DNA of 64,000 nt from Ga0077555 sp041397775 (GCA_041397775.1 JAWKWB010000006.1:392022-456021); one strand, 5' to 3'. Shown: positions 9,086-18,108, numbered from the stretch's first letter. Program-made: numbers and translations. Notes: a model not told the origin generated them from the letters alone.

Positions 9086-9999
9086 CTTTCAGCAGGGAGG
9101 TTGCATCGGGGCCTCACATCCGACGCGCGATGCGCGGGTCGAGCCGGTCGTGCGCAGCCGTCGCCGACCAGATTGACGGAGAGCACGACGAGCGCCAGCG
9201 CGATGCCCGGACAGAATACGGTCCAAGGGGCGCGCGCGAGATAGACGCGGCTCGAGGCGATCATGTTTCCCCATGTGGGGATCTCGGGCGGCGTGCCGGC
9301 ACCCAGAAAGGAGAGACCGGCCTCGATCAGGATCGCGGAGGCGCAGATGTAGGTGGCCTGAACGATCAGCGGCGGAAACGTCGAGGGGAGGATGTGGCGG
9401 ATCAGGATTTTCGGCAGCCGCGTTCCCGATGCGACGGCCGCTTCGACGTATGGCTGTTCGCGCGTCGTCAGCACGACGGAGCGCACGAGACGCACGACGC
9501 GGGGGATCTCCGGGATGACGATGGCGACGATGACGATGAGCACGCTCGCCCTGAAGAGGGATACCAACGCGATGGCCAGCAGGATCGCCGGGATCGCCAT
9601 GAGGCCATCCATCAAGCGCATCACGATCGCGTCGACCCAGCGGAAGTAGCCGGCGAGGACGCCGATCAGGAGGCCGATGGAGACGGAGGCGATGGCCACG
9701 CACAGCCCCACCGTGAGCGAGACGCGCGCGCCATAGACGGTGCGCGCCCACACGTCGCGGCCAAGATTGTCGGTGCCCAGCCAGAAGGCATCCGAGGGCG
9801 GCTTGAAGCGCTGGATGGGCTTCATGCCGTAGGGGTCGCCGGAGATCAGCGGCGCAAAGATCGCCGCCAGCAGCATGATCGCCAGAATGAGGAGACCGAG
9901 CACCAGGGTCGGGTTGCGGCGCGTAAAGCGCCACGCTTTTCCCGCGGGCGGTTTTGCTGCGCCTGCTACGTCTGCCGGGATGACGGTCGCCTGGGCCAT
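9037..9999 (-). CDS. Dipeptide-type ABC importer permease (OppC/DppC-like), C-terminus frame-disrupted
   Basis: An inner-membrane permease of about 290 residues with the N-terminal OppC helix region (residues 25-50), the FWLGTDNLGRDVWAR motif and the permease EAA-type loop (EAAVASGTRLPKILIRHILP). Six helices are evident. The family-typical end after NLVGDG should read LRDRLDPRIARRM; that segment is present but shifted out of frame at about 9150-9157, with its own TGA at 9114-9116. The open frame instead runs on into the next gene to 9037. This is either a sequence error or a recent lesion. It starts one base after the upstream permease stop. Confidence 0.87.
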   Translation of the reverse strand: MAQATVIPADVAGAAKPPAGKAWRFTRRNPTLVLGLLILAIMLLAAIFAPLISGDPYGMKPIQRFKPPSDAFWLGTDNLGRDVWARTVYGARVSLTVGLCVAIASVSIGLLIGVLAGYFRWVDAIVMRLMDGLMAIPAILLAIALVSLFRASVLIVIVAIVIPEIPRVVRLVRSVVLTTREQPYVEAAVASGTRLPKILIRHILPSTFPPLIVQATYICASAILIEAGLSFLGAGTPPEIPTWGNMIASSRVYLARAPWTVFCPGIALALVVLSVNLVGDGCARPARPAHRASDVRPRCNLPAESCRSPDALLQRGGRHA

Positions 10000-10000
10000 G

Positions 10001-10942
10001 TCAGTAGCGGATCCTCGGGTCGATCAGTGTGTAGGTCAGGTCCACCAGGAGGTTGACGAGCACGTAGACGCCCGAAAAAAGCAGCGTCACGCCCTGGATG
10101 ATCGGGTAATCCCGCTGCTGGATCGCATCGACGACGAGACGGCCGATGCCCGGGATATTGAAGACCGTCTCGGTGATCACGACGCCGCCGATCAGCAGGG
10201 CCACGCCGATGCCGATGACCGTCACGATGGGCACGCCCGCATTCTTGAGGCCGTGCTTCAGCAGCATCGGTGCGGTGGCTACACCCTTGGCGCGGGCCGT
10301 GCGCATGTAGTCCTCGGCCAGCACGTCGAGCATGGTCGTGCGCGTGATGCGCGCGATGAGCGCGACGTAGGCGAGCCCCAGCGCGATCGACGGCAACACG
10401 AGATGGCGCGCCCACGCCACGAGGCCCTCGGAGATCGGCGTATAGCCCTGCACCGGCAGCCACCGCAGCTGGATCGAGAAGACGTAGATCAGCAGGTACC
10501 CGACCACGAACACCGGCACGGAAAAGCTGACGACGGAGAGCACCATGACGAGGCGATCGATCCAGGTGCCGGCCTGCCAGGCGGCGAGAACGCCAAACGT
10601 CACGGCAATCGTGACAGCCAGCAGCAGCGTCGTCAGCGCCAGCGAGACCGTCGGCTCGACACGCTGGCCGATGAGCTTCGTGACCGGCTCGTGCGAGAAG
10701 ATGGAGACGCCCAGGTCGCCGCGAGAGACGCCGCCGATCCAGCGGACGAACTGCACGGGCAAGGGATCGTCCAGCCCGAGACGCTTGCGCACCGCGTCGA
10801 TCTGCTCGGCCGTGGCGTTGTCGCCGACGATGATCGCCGCCGGGTCGCCCGGCGACAAATGCAGCAGCAGGAAAATGAAGACCGCCACGATCGCCATAAC
10901 GATCACGGTCGAGGCCAGGCGTCGAATAATGAAACCGATCAT
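10001..10942 (-). CDS. Dipeptide-type ABC importer permease (OppB/DppB-like)
   Basis: A 313-residue inner-membrane permease beginning MIGFIIRRLASTV, as OppB/DppB proteins do, with LSPGDPA near residue 30, six membrane helices, and the cytoplasmic coupling loop DYMRTARAKGV near 215. The family's C-terminal DPRIRY is present. The chosen ATG at 10942 gives the usual length; an in-frame upstream codon would add an arginine-rich stretch not seen in relatives. It follows the binding-protein gene by about 97 bases and precedes the second permease by one base. Confidence 0.93.
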   Translation of the reverse strand: MIGFIIRRLASTVIVMAIVAVFIFLLLHLSPGDPAAIIVGDNATAEQIDAVRKRLGLDDPLPVQFVRWIGGVSRGDLGVSIFSHEPVTKLIGQRVEPTVSLALTTLLLAVTIAVTFGVLAAWQAGTWIDRLVMVLSVVSFSVPVFVVGYLLIYVFSIQLRWLPVQGYTPISEGLVAWARHLVLPSIALGLAYVALIARITRTTMLDVLAEDYMRTARAKGVATAPMLLKHGLKNAGVPIVTVIGIGVALLIGGVVITETVFNIPGIGRLVVDAIQQRDYPIIQGVTLLFSGVYVLVNLLVDLTYTLIDPRIRY

Positions 10943-11039
10943 GGGCGCGCGCGTTCTCGGCCAGGTCTGGCGTGACACCCGCCGTGGCAACGGCGGGCAT
11001 CGCGTGGTTCAGAGATCAACAACCAGCGCCGGCCGCCGC

Positions 11040-12644
11040 TCACGTCTTCTCCACATTCCAGAACGGGACGTGGGCAGGCACGGGGATGAAGCCTTTCAAA
11101 GTCGACCGCATGGCAACGGGCGGCGCCCACTGTCCAAGGAGGGCCATCGGCACGTAGTTCCAGGCGTTGTCCTGGAGCTTGCGCGCGATGGCCTTGCGCT
11201 CGTCGACCGTCGCCGCCATGGCCCACTGGTCACGCAGCTTTTCGTGCATGTCGTCCTTGGGCCAGCCGAACCACCCCTTCTCGCCGTTGGCCGTATGCGC
11301 GACGAAGCCGATGGGATTGTCGAAGCCTTCGCCCGATCCCCAGGTGATGAAGATGTTCCATCCACCCTCGGCAGGCGGCTTCTTGACGGCACGCCGCGTC
11401 ACGACAGCGCCCCAGTCCGACGCGGCGAGCTGCGCGTTGACGCCGGCTTCCTTCAGCCATTGCGCGACGAGCAACGCGGCGTTGTTCATGAAGGAGATGT
11501 TGGTCGCCTGGAGGATCGTTACCGGACGTCCGTCGTAGCCGGCCTTCTTGAACAGCTCCTTGGCCTTGGCGATGTTCTGGCCGCCCTTGAACCAGTCCGT
11601 GTTGGCATCGCTCTGCATGAGGCCGGTGCAGCCGAACAACGACGGACAGCCCCGGAAATACTTCGGGTTACCGAAGACGGCCTTCAGGATGTCTTCCTGC
11701 TTGATGAGGTGCAGCATCGCCTGGCGGGCGTGCACGTTGTCGAACGGCGGGTGCAGCCAGTTGAGGCGACACATGCCGACGTTGCCGCCCTTGTTGAGCA
11801 CTTCGAGGTGGATGCTCTTGTCGCCTTCGAGCTGGTCGAGCAGGTCGATCGGCGGCACTTCATAGAAATCGATTTCGCCTGCCTTCAAGGCGGCGACGGC
11901 CGTCTGCTCGTCGGCCATGTTCTCGATGATGACGCGATCCACCTTGGCGATCTTACCGCCAGAGAAGCCCGAGGCGGCTTCCTTGCGCGCGACATAATCC
12001 GCATTCCTGTCGTAGACATAACGCTGTCCCGACCGGGTCTCGCCGTCGTTGAACTTGAAGGGACCCGAGCCGATCTTGTTCGTCACCTGCTGGTTGGGAT
12101 CGGTTTCGGCGTCCTTCTTGCGCATCATGACGGGCAGGTTCGTCTCGAGCTTGCCGAGGGCCTGGAGGACCAACCCATAGCGCTCCTTCAGAACGATCTG
12201 GAAAGTCTTCGCATCCTTGACCGGGGTGTCCTTGACGCGCGCGAACATATGCTGGGCGGCCCCGTCGCGCGCTGCCCAGCGACGGATCGAGGCGACGCAG
12301 TCCGCACTCGTCACGGCCTGGCCGTCGTGGAATTTCAGGCCATCGCGCAGCGTGAACGTATAGGTGAGCTTGTCGTCGGAAACGCCCCATTTCTCGACCA
12401 TCTGGGGCTGCACCTGCCGCTTCTCGTCGAGGCCGAACAAGGTGTCGTAGATGAGCAGGCCGTGATTGCCCGTCATGTTCGCCGTCGTCCAGATCGGATC
12501 AAAGACCTTGAGGTCGCCGTGCATCACGGCGCGCACTGTGCGCGCCTTCGTGGGCGCCGATTGTGCGCGCAAGGTTGCGGGCGCCGACAAGGTCGCTGCT
12601 GCGGCCACACTGCCTTTAACGAAGGCGCGACGGGTCGTCCTCAT
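11040..12644 (-). CDS. Tat-exported family 5 extracellular solute-binding protein of the ABC importer
   Basis: A 534-residue periplasmic binding protein of the SBP family 5 (peptide, nickel, opine type). The start at 12644 has GGAGGAG about six bases upstream and gives a twin-arginine leader (TRRAFVKG, then a hydrophobic stretch ending LRAQ), so it is exported folded. The body shows the class features: DPIWTT near 50, KFHDGQAVTSAD near 115, the SGPFKF core and the DWGAVV segment near the C-terminus. It should deliver substrate to the two permeases and two ATPases downstream. The neighbouring dialkylglycine decarboxylase gene hints at amino-acid or peptide cargo, which is inference. Confidence 0.93.
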   Translation of the reverse strand: MRTTRRAFVKGSVAAAATLSAPATLRAQSAPTKARTVRAVMHGDLKVFDPIWTTANMTGNHGLLIYDTLFGLDEKRQVQPQMVEKWGVSDDKLTYTFTLRDGLKFHDGQAVTSADCVASIRRWAARDGAAQHMFARVKDTPVKDAKTFQIVLKERYGLVLQALGKLETNLPVMMRKKDAETDPNQQVTNKIGSGPFKFNDGETRSGQRYVYDRNADYVARKEAASGFSGGKIAKVDRVIIENMADEQTAVAALKAGEIDFYEVPPIDLLDQLEGDKSIHLEVLNKGGNVGMCRLNWLHPPFDNVHARQAMLHLIKQEDILKAVFGNPKYFRGCPSLFGCTGLMQSDANTDWFKGGQNIAKAKELFKKAGYDGRPVTILQATNISFMNNAALLVAQWLKEAGVNAQLAASDWGAVVTRRAVKKPPAEGGWNIFITWGSGEGFDNPIGFVAHTANGEKGWFGWPKDDMHEKLRDQWAMAATVDERKAIARKLQDNAWNYVPMALLGQWAPPVAMRSTLKGFIPVPAHVPFWNVEKT

Positions 12645-12721
12645 TAGCCTCTCCTCCAAATGCGCAAGCGCGACTGGAAGCGGCAAGCCGCCTTCGATCG
12701 GCCAGCTTTCTTCGTATTTAT

Positions 12722-12810
12722 TCATGCAATGTAGGCATGCGAATTCTGCATCAGCAAGCGCAAAAGACGAACGCCCGGCGCCTGCATTCCATGCAATGCG
12801 TCGTGCAATA
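12722..12810. promoter_or_regulatory. Candidate operator region with three CRTGCAATR motifs upstream of the ABC importer operon
   Basis: Between the dgdA stop and the binding-protein start, CATGCAATG occurs at 12723 and 12790 and a related CGTGCAATA at 12802; the second is within an inverted repeat GCATT-6-AATGC. Such spaced repeats in a promoter-sized gap suggest a regulator site, but no regulator gene is adjacent. Confidence 0.3.
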
Positions 12811-12830
12811 CCGCTTACGATATTGATCGA

Positions 12831-14135
12831 TCAGAGGCTTTCGCGCAGCGCCTGTTCAAAGATCGTCAGCCCGAGATCGATCTCGTCGTCGCTGATCACG
12901 ATGGGCGGTGCGATGCGGAAAACGCCCCAGCCGCCACGCACGACGCTGGTCGACATGCCAAGCTCCAGGCAACGGCTCATGATGTTGCCGGCGAGCTCGG
13001 GGGCCGGCTCCCGGGTATGGCGATCCTTCACCATCTCGACGCCCATCAACAGCCCGCGCCCGCGCACGTCGCCAATCACCTCGTAGCGCTGCATCAATGC
13101 CTCGAAGCCCTGCCGCAGCCGCGCGCCGGCGCCCCGTGCGCGATCGGCGAGCTTGTCGCGCAGGATGATCTCGACGACCTTCAGGCCGACGGCCGCCGGG
13201 AGCGGATCGGATGCGTGCGTGGTGTAGAAGTTGAACCCACGCTCATAGCACCGTTCCTCGATTTCGGGCGTGGTGAGGACCGCGGACAACGCCAGGCCCG
13301 CACCGAGTGTCTTGGACAGGGTGACGATATCGGGAACGAGGCCGTCGTGCTCGCAGTCGAACATGCGGCCGGTGCGGCCGAGCCCCGTCTGCGCCTCGTC
13401 GACAATGACGAGCATGCCGCGCTCGCGCGCTCGTGCGGCGACCTCGCGGAGATAGCCCTGCGGGGGCACGATGACGCCGCCCGACGACAAGATCGGCTCG
13501 ACGATCAGAGCCGCCGCGTTGCCGCTCGACTGGCGATCGAACAACTCGAAGCCGTAGTCCAATTCGCCGAGCCAGTCGTAGTTGTCGCCCTTCATGAAGC
13601 GCGGGCGATAGGGCGTTGGTGCGGACAGCACGAAGGAGCCCGGGACGGCTGGCCCATGGCCGTGGCGGCTGGCATTGTAGGTGGCGGAGGCCGCCCCTTG
13701 CGTGACGCCGTGCCAGGAACGCGACAGCCCCAGCACCTCGAAACCGCCGGTTGCCGTTCGCGCCATGCGCAGCGCCGCCTCGTTGGCCTCGCCGCCGGTC
13801 GACAGCAGCATGACGCGCTCGAGGCTGCCCGGTGCGATGCGCGCCAGCGCCTCGGCCAGGTCGATCACCTCGCGCGACAGGAGCTGGCTGTAGAGATGAA
13901 CGAGTTCGCCGGCCTGCTCGCGGATGACGGCGGTGATCTCGGGATGGCTGTGGCCGAGGATGGCGCTCATCTGGCCGGAGGCGAAATCGAGCAGCTTTCG
14001 GCCATCGGTGGTGGTCATGAAGGCCCCGCTGGCCTTCTCGATGATCGCGGATTGGAAGCTGTGGCCGTAGCGCACGAGATGACGGTTGGCGCGCCTCCAC
14101 AGCGCCGCCTCAGCTGATTCCGCTTCGCCGCTCAT
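12831..14135 (-). CDS. dgdA: 2,2-dialkylglycine decarboxylase (class III PLP aminotransferase fold)
   Basis: A 434-residue PLP enzyme that decarboxylates 2,2-dialkylglycines such as 2-aminoisobutyrate and passes the amino group to pyruvate. From memory of the Burkholderia cepacia enzyme, the match is strong along the whole length: HLVRYG near the N-terminus, LDFASGQMSAILGHSHPEI, LLSTGGEANEAA, the SWHGVT loop, EPILSSGG, DEAQTGLGRTG, the PLP-lysine segment TLSKTLGAG, YTTHASDPLPAAVGL and GDVRGRGLLMGVE. The start is ATG 14135. No dgdR-type LysR regulator is adjacent. It is downstream of pfkB-family and upstream of the ABC importer on the same strand, so joint transcription with the importer is possible. 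Confidence 0.88.
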   Translation of the reverse strand: MSGEAESAEAALWRRANRHLVRYGHSFQSAIIEKASGAFMTTTDGRKLLDFASGQMSAILGHSHPEITAVIREQAGELVHLYSQLLSREVIDLAEALARIAPGSLERVMLLSTGGEANEAALRMARTATGGFEVLGLSRSWHGVTQGAASATYNASRHGHGPAVPGSFVLSAPTPYRPRFMKGDNYDWLGELDYGFELFDRQSSGNAAALIVEPILSSGGVIVPPQGYLREVAARARERGMLVIVDEAQTGLGRTGRMFDCEHDGLVPDIVTLSKTLGAGLALSAVLTTPEIEERCYERGFNFYTTHASDPLPAAVGLKVVEIILRDKLADRARGAGARLRQGFEALMQRYEVIGDVRGRGLLMGVEMVKDRHTREPAPELAGNIMSRCLELGMSTSVVRGGWGVFRIAPPIVISDDEIDLGLTIFEQALRESL

Positions 14136-14170
14136 CGCTATCGTCCCCTGCTGCCGCTCGCGCCGTCATG

Positions 14171-14203
14171 CCGCGCGGCCGGCAGGGTGTACCTGCCGCG
14201 CGG
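14171..14203 (-). terminator. Candidate hairpin terminator behind the PfkB kinase gene
   Basis: CCGCGC and GGCAGG pair with CCTGCC and GCGCGG across a five-base loop, with a four-base bulge. It lies between the kinase stop and the dgdA start. There is no clear U-tract, so it may be Rho-assisted or only a pause site. Confidence 0.4.
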
Positions 14204-14215
14204 CGGGGTCAATCG

Positions 14216-14243
14216 GGCAACACGTCATTCGGCAACACGTCAT
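14216..14243. repeat. Two tandem copies of a 15-bp unit across the PfkB kinase stop codon
   Basis: GGCAACACGTCAT occurs twice with a period of 15 bases, and the second copy covers the kinase stop. It is a short slippage-type duplication, with ACGTCAT occurring once more directly after. Confidence 0.6.
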
Positions 14244-15334
14244 AACGCCCACGTCATGATGGGGAGTTCTGCCGCACGCGCGGCCCGTGCCGCGTCGAGT
14301 GCGGCGCGGTTCATGAGACCGGTTTGCGTATCGACATTGGCCACCACGGCAGCGGCGTTGAGGGAAGCCGCCTGCATCGCGACCTCGATCGAGGCTCCCT
14401 CGGCCAGATGACAGGCGAGCGTCGACACGAAGGCATCCCCGGCGCCGGCCGTGCCGGCGACCTTCGTCTTGACCGTCGGGCAGAAGTAGATGCGGTCGCG
14501 GCTGGCGAGATAGGCACCGGCCGCGCCGTCCGTCACCAGGACATGGCCGAGGCCCATGCGGATAAGGCCTTGCAGGAGCGTCCTGAGCGAAATCGTATAG
14601 CCGCCCGATGCGAGCCCGTGACGGGCCAGCGGGGTCTGCGGCTCGTTGCCCGACGTATCGAGAGGCACAGTGCTTTCGCCGAATGCAGCGACGAGGCTCG
14701 GCACCAGTGCCGCCGCCTCGGTGCGGTTGACGCTCAGGACGTCGATGCGATCGAACAGGTTCTCCATCTCCAGCGTGCGGCTCGAGAGCTGGCGGATGCC
14801 GGGGTTGGTCGAGACGAAGGCGCCGGCAGCCTTCGCCTTGGTCACGATTTCGCCGAAGCAGTCGGCCGACTTGTTCGACAGTCCCGACACGTGGACCAGA
14901 TCGACATTGAAGGCGTCTGGCTTCAAATCCGCGGACTCGAGCAGCGTATTGGCGCCGCGGAACGTGAAGATCGCCGCATTGCGCTCGTGCGAGGAGACGA
15001 GGACCGAAGCTCCGGTCGCCGCGCGCGGGTCGCGTTTCGCCCAGCGCGTGGAAATGCCCTCCTGCATCAGTTGCGTGAGGAGCGATTCCGCGCGCTGATC
15101 GCGCCCGAGGACGACCAGCGTCGCGACATCATGGCCGAGACGCGCCATCGATACCGCGGTGTTGACCGCGCCGCCGCCGCAATGGGTCGAGATTTCGAGC
15201 GCTTCCGTCTTCAGGCCCTCGGCCAGCAGCAGATAGGACGTTTCGGCATTGAGCATGGACATCCGCTCGATGCGGTTGGATTCGATGATGGCGATCGTGT
15301 CGATCATGGCGCTGCCGATCGTGAGCGTCTTCAT
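14240..15334 (-). CDS. PfkB-family carbohydrate kinase
   Basis: A 364-residue ribokinase/PfkB-fold sugar or nucleoside kinase. The N-terminal signature GGGAVNTAVSMARLG is near residue 53, the anion-hole and catalytic-base motif GTAGAGDAF near 294, and LVTDGAAGAY precedes it. AAAGGAG lies before the ATG. The length is somewhat above the family's usual 300-330, with an extra loop at about 195-245 (NEPQTPLARHG region). The gene is divergent from the trehalose operon, so it may take part in the same sugar economy, but the substrate cannot be read from sequence. Confidence 0.87.
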   Translation of the reverse strand: MKTLTIGSAMIDTIAIIESNRIERMSMLNAETSYLLLAEGLKTEALEISTHCGGGAVNTAVSMARLGHDVATLVVLGRDQRAESLLTQLMQEGISTRWAKRDPRAATGASVLVSSHERNAAIFTFRGANTLLESADLKPDAFNVDLVHVSGLSNKSADCFGEIVTKAKAAGAFVSTNPGIRQLSSRTLEMENLFDRIDVLSVNRTEAAALVPSLVAAFGESTVPLDTSGNEPQTPLARHGLASGGYTISLRTLLQGLIRMGLGHVLVTDGAAGAYLASRDRIYFCPTVKTKVAGTAGAGDAFVSTLACHLAEGASIEVAMQAASLNAAAVVANVDTQTGLMNRAALDAARAARAAELPIMTWAL

Positions 15335-15551
15335 GCGTCACTCCTTTCATCACCGCGCGAACCGGGCGGGGCATCTTCGGTTTGCATCGCAGCATAGAGG
15401 CGCTAGACTATCCCCTATACCTTTGTGCAATGCTGCGTTGCGACGCACATGCGCGCATATCACCGATCCCAGCGGTTCGATACCCGCCTGCCCGCCTCGT
15501 GTCGCGGGCAATGAACGGCAATGCCATTGGCAAACCGACGAGGAGGACGAC

Positions 15552-16319
15552 ATCCCGGATCTCGTACTGCCGCCCATACCAGACAGCCCCCGATCCATCG
15601 CATTCTTTCTCGATTTCGACGGCACGCTCGTAGACATCGCCGACCGGCCGGAGGCCGTCAACGTGTCGGATGCCACACGGAGCATCCTGGAGACTTTGCG
15701 TGCCCAGACGCAAGGTGCCGTAGCGATCGTGACGGGGCGCGACATCCACACGATCGACGATTTCCTGAGCCCACTTCGCTTGCCCGTCGCCGGTGTCCAC
15801 GGGCTGACGCGGCGCGATGCCAACGGGCATGTCCACGCCAACGACGCGCACATCGCAACCCTGGAACGGGTGCATGCCTTGGTCACCCGGCAGATTGAGC
15901 GCGAGACCGGCCTCTTCATCGAACGCAAGACGGCTTCACTGGCGCTGCATTATCGCGCGCGACCGGATCTGGCGGCGATGTGTGCCGATCTCATGGACGA
16001 TGCGCTCGCGCAGGCGGAAGGTCTCGTCCTCAGACGCGGCAAGATGGTTCTCGAGCTGACCGGAGGGCATGCCAGCAAAGGCACGGCAATCGCCGCGTTC
16101 GCCGACGAGCCTCCGTTCGCGGGGCGAACACCGATATTCGCCGGCGACGACGTGACCGACGAGGACGGCTTCATCGCGATCAATGCACTTCAAGGACTTT
16201 CGATCAAAGTCGGGGCCGGAGCAACCGCAGCGCGTTTTCGAGCCACGGGAACAGGCGAGCTTCTGGCGTGGTTGCGGGCGACGGCCGAGAGCTGGGGGAG
16301 ACAAGAACGACATGACTGA
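15552..16319 (+). CDS. otsB: Trehalose-6-phosphate phosphatase with probable non-AUG start
   Basis: OtsB removes phosphate from trehalose 6-phosphate to give trehalose. It is a HAD phosphatase: catalytic DFDGT at residues 21-25, VTGRD near 58, and the Mg-binding GDDVTDEDGF near 200. The frame is open far upstream but has no ATG, GTG or TTG near the family's N-terminus. An excellent AGGAGG lies five bases before the ATC at 15552, and translation from there gives a typical OtsB start (PDLVLPP). The real codon may be AUC, or an ATG misread as ATC. Distant in-frame TTG codons near 15.43 kb are alternatives. It overlaps the GH15 gene by eight bases. Confidence 0.88.
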   Translation: MPDLVLPPIPDSPRSIAFFLDFDGTLVDIADRPEAVNVSDATRSILETLRAQTQGAVAIVTGRDIHTIDDFLSPLRLPVAGVHGLTRRDANGHVHANDAHIATLERVHALVTRQIERETGLFIERKTASLALHYRARPDLAAMCADLMDDALAQAEGLVLRRGKMVLELTGGHASKGTAIAAFADEPPFAGRTPIFAGDDVTDEDGFIAINALQGLSIKVGAGATAARFRATGTGELLAWLRATAESWGRQERHD

Positions 16320-18108
16320 GGAACGCCAATCGCTCGACCTCGCGATGATCGGGAACTGCTGCATCAGCGCGCTCATCGACAGCCATGGCCGCATCGTCTG
16401 GGGCTGCTTTCCCCGCTTCGACGGAGATCCCGTGTTCCATTCGCTGTTGGGAACGCCCAAGGGGGGCACCGACGGCGGCATCTTCGAAGTGACGCTGGAG
16501 GATTTGCGCGCGACGCGGCAATCCTACATCGAGAATACCGCGGTGGTGCGCACGATCCTGGACGGGGCGACCGGCTCGATCGAGATCATCGACTTCGCGC
16601 CCCGCTTCAAGTGGCGCGAGCGGAGTTTCCGGCCGCAGATGCTCGTGCGCCGCATTCGCCCGCTCAGTGGCAGCCCGCGCATCTGCATCCGCATGAAGCC
16701 GCGGTGCGACTATGGGCGAACGGCGCCGTCCGTATCCACCGGCTCCAATCACATCCGCTACATCAGCGAGTGCCTGTCTCTTCGCCTGACGACGGATGCC
16801 CCCACCGACTACATCGTGGGCGAGGTGCCCTTCATCCTCGATGCCCCCATCGACCTGATCCTGGGGCCCGACGAAACGCTTTCGGGCGGCGTTGCGGAGA
16901 CGGCACGGGATTTCGAAGAACGCACGATCGACTACTGGCGCGACTGGGTGCACCGGCTCGCGCTTCCCGTCGAATGGCAGGAGGCGGTGATCCGGGCCGC
17001 CGTCACGCTCAAGATGTGCAGCTACGAGCCGACGGGCGCGATCGTCGCCGCCATGACGTCGAGCATTCCCGAAGCCGCCAATTCCGGCCGCAACTGGGAC
17101 TACCGGTTCTGCTGGATCCGGGACGCCTTCTTCGTCGTGCGCGCGCTCAACTCGCTCGCTGCCGTGCGCACGATGGAGCACTATTTCCGCTGGCTCATCA
17201 ACGTCGTTGCGGCATCCAGCGACGGGCATATCCAGCCCGTCTACGGCATCGGCCTCGAAGCCAGGCTCGACGAGCGTGTCATCTCGGAGTTGCCGGGCTA
17301 TCGTGGCATGGGTCCGGTTCGGGCCGGCAACCAGGCGTTCGTGCAGCATCAACACGACACCTACGGCAACATCATCCTGGGCGGCTCGCAGGCGTTCTTC
17401 GACAAGCGCCTCTACATGAGCGCCGGCGAGAAGGAATTCGAGCGCCTCGAGACCATCGGCGAACGCGCCTACCACCTTTACGACAAGCCGGATGCGGGTA
17501 TCTGGGAGCTGAGAACGCGCATGCGCCCGCATACGTCATCGGCCGTCATGAGCTGGGCGGGATGCGACCGGCTGGCCAAGATCGCCGATCACCTGGGCCT
17601 CGCGCCACGTGCCGTCCTCTGGCGCGAGCGCGCCAACGAGATCAGGACGACGGTCTTCGCGCGCTCCTGGTCGAAGACGCGACAGGCCTTCGTGGAAAGC
17701 TTCGACGGCACGCACCTGGATGCCAGCGTTCTCCTGATGAGCGAGGTCGGCATGGTGGAGCCGAGCGATCCGCGCTTCATCGCGACGGTCGAGCGCATCG
17801 AGCAGGTGCTCGGGCGCGGTCCCTTCATGATGCGCTACGAGGAGGCCGACGACTTCGGGGCACCCGAGACGGCCTTCAACGTCTGCGCCTTCTGGCGGCT
17901 CGACGCGCTGGCGCGTATCGGGCGAAAGGACGAGGCCCGCGAGATCTTCCAGGCTTTGCTCGACGCCCGCAATCCGATCGGGCTCATGTCGGAGGATACG
18001 GACGCCAAGACCGGCGAAGCCTGGGGGAATTTCCCGCAAACCTATTCCATGGTCGGCATCATCAACGGTGCAACGCGACTTTCGAAGAGCTGGGAGGCCA
18101 CCGTATGA
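16312..18108 (+). CDS. Glycoside hydrolase family 15 protein (glucoamylase/trehalase-like)
   Basis: A 598-residue protein of glycoside hydrolase family 15 with an N-terminal beta-rich domain (about 1-230) and an alpha/alpha-barrel (about 240-590). The family landmarks are NWDYRFCWIRDA near 260, YGNIILG near 345, and EEADDFGAPETAFNVCAFW near 515, with acidic catalytic candidates in the usual places. There is no signal peptide, so it is cytoplasmic. Some GH15 enzymes are trehalases (mycobacterial and archaeal examples), others glucoamylases. Its position between otsB and otsA, overlapping both, points to trehalose or glucan turnover. Start ATG 16312 follows GGGGGAG. Confidence 0.9.
   Translation: MTEERQSLDLAMIGNCCISALIDSHGRIVWGCFPRFDGDPVFHSLLGTPKGGTDGGIFEVTLEDLRATRQSYIENTAVVRTILDGATGSIEIIDFAPRFKWRERSFRPQMLVRRIRPLSGSPRICIRMKPRCDYGRTAPSVSTGSNHIRYISECLSLRLTTDAPTDYIVGEVPFILDAPIDLILGPDETLSGGVAETARDFEERTIDYWRDWVHRLALPVEWQEAVIRAAVTLKMCSYEPTGAIVAAMTSSIPEAANSGRNWDYRFCWIRDAFFVVRALNSLAAVRTMEHYFRWLINVVAASSDGHIQPVYGIGLEARLDERVISELPGYRGMGPVRAGNQAFVQHQHDTYGNIILGGSQAFFDKRLYMSAGEKEFERLETIGERAYHLYDKPDAGIWELRTRMRPHTSSAVMSWAGCDRLAKIADHLGLAPRAVLWRERANEIRTTVFARSWSKTRQAFVESFDGTHLDASVLLMSEVGMVEPSDPRFIATVERIEQVLGRGPFMMRYEEADDFGAPETAFNVCAFWRLDALARIGRKDEAREIFQALLDARNPIGLMSEDTDAKTGEAWGNFPQTYSMVGIINGATRLSKSWEATV

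Noticed and set aside
16611..18104. N-terminal extension of otsA by about 500 residues in an open frame
   Set aside because: The extension is a frame-shifted shadow of the GH15 gene; OtsA homologs start at 18105 with MSRLIVASNRV.
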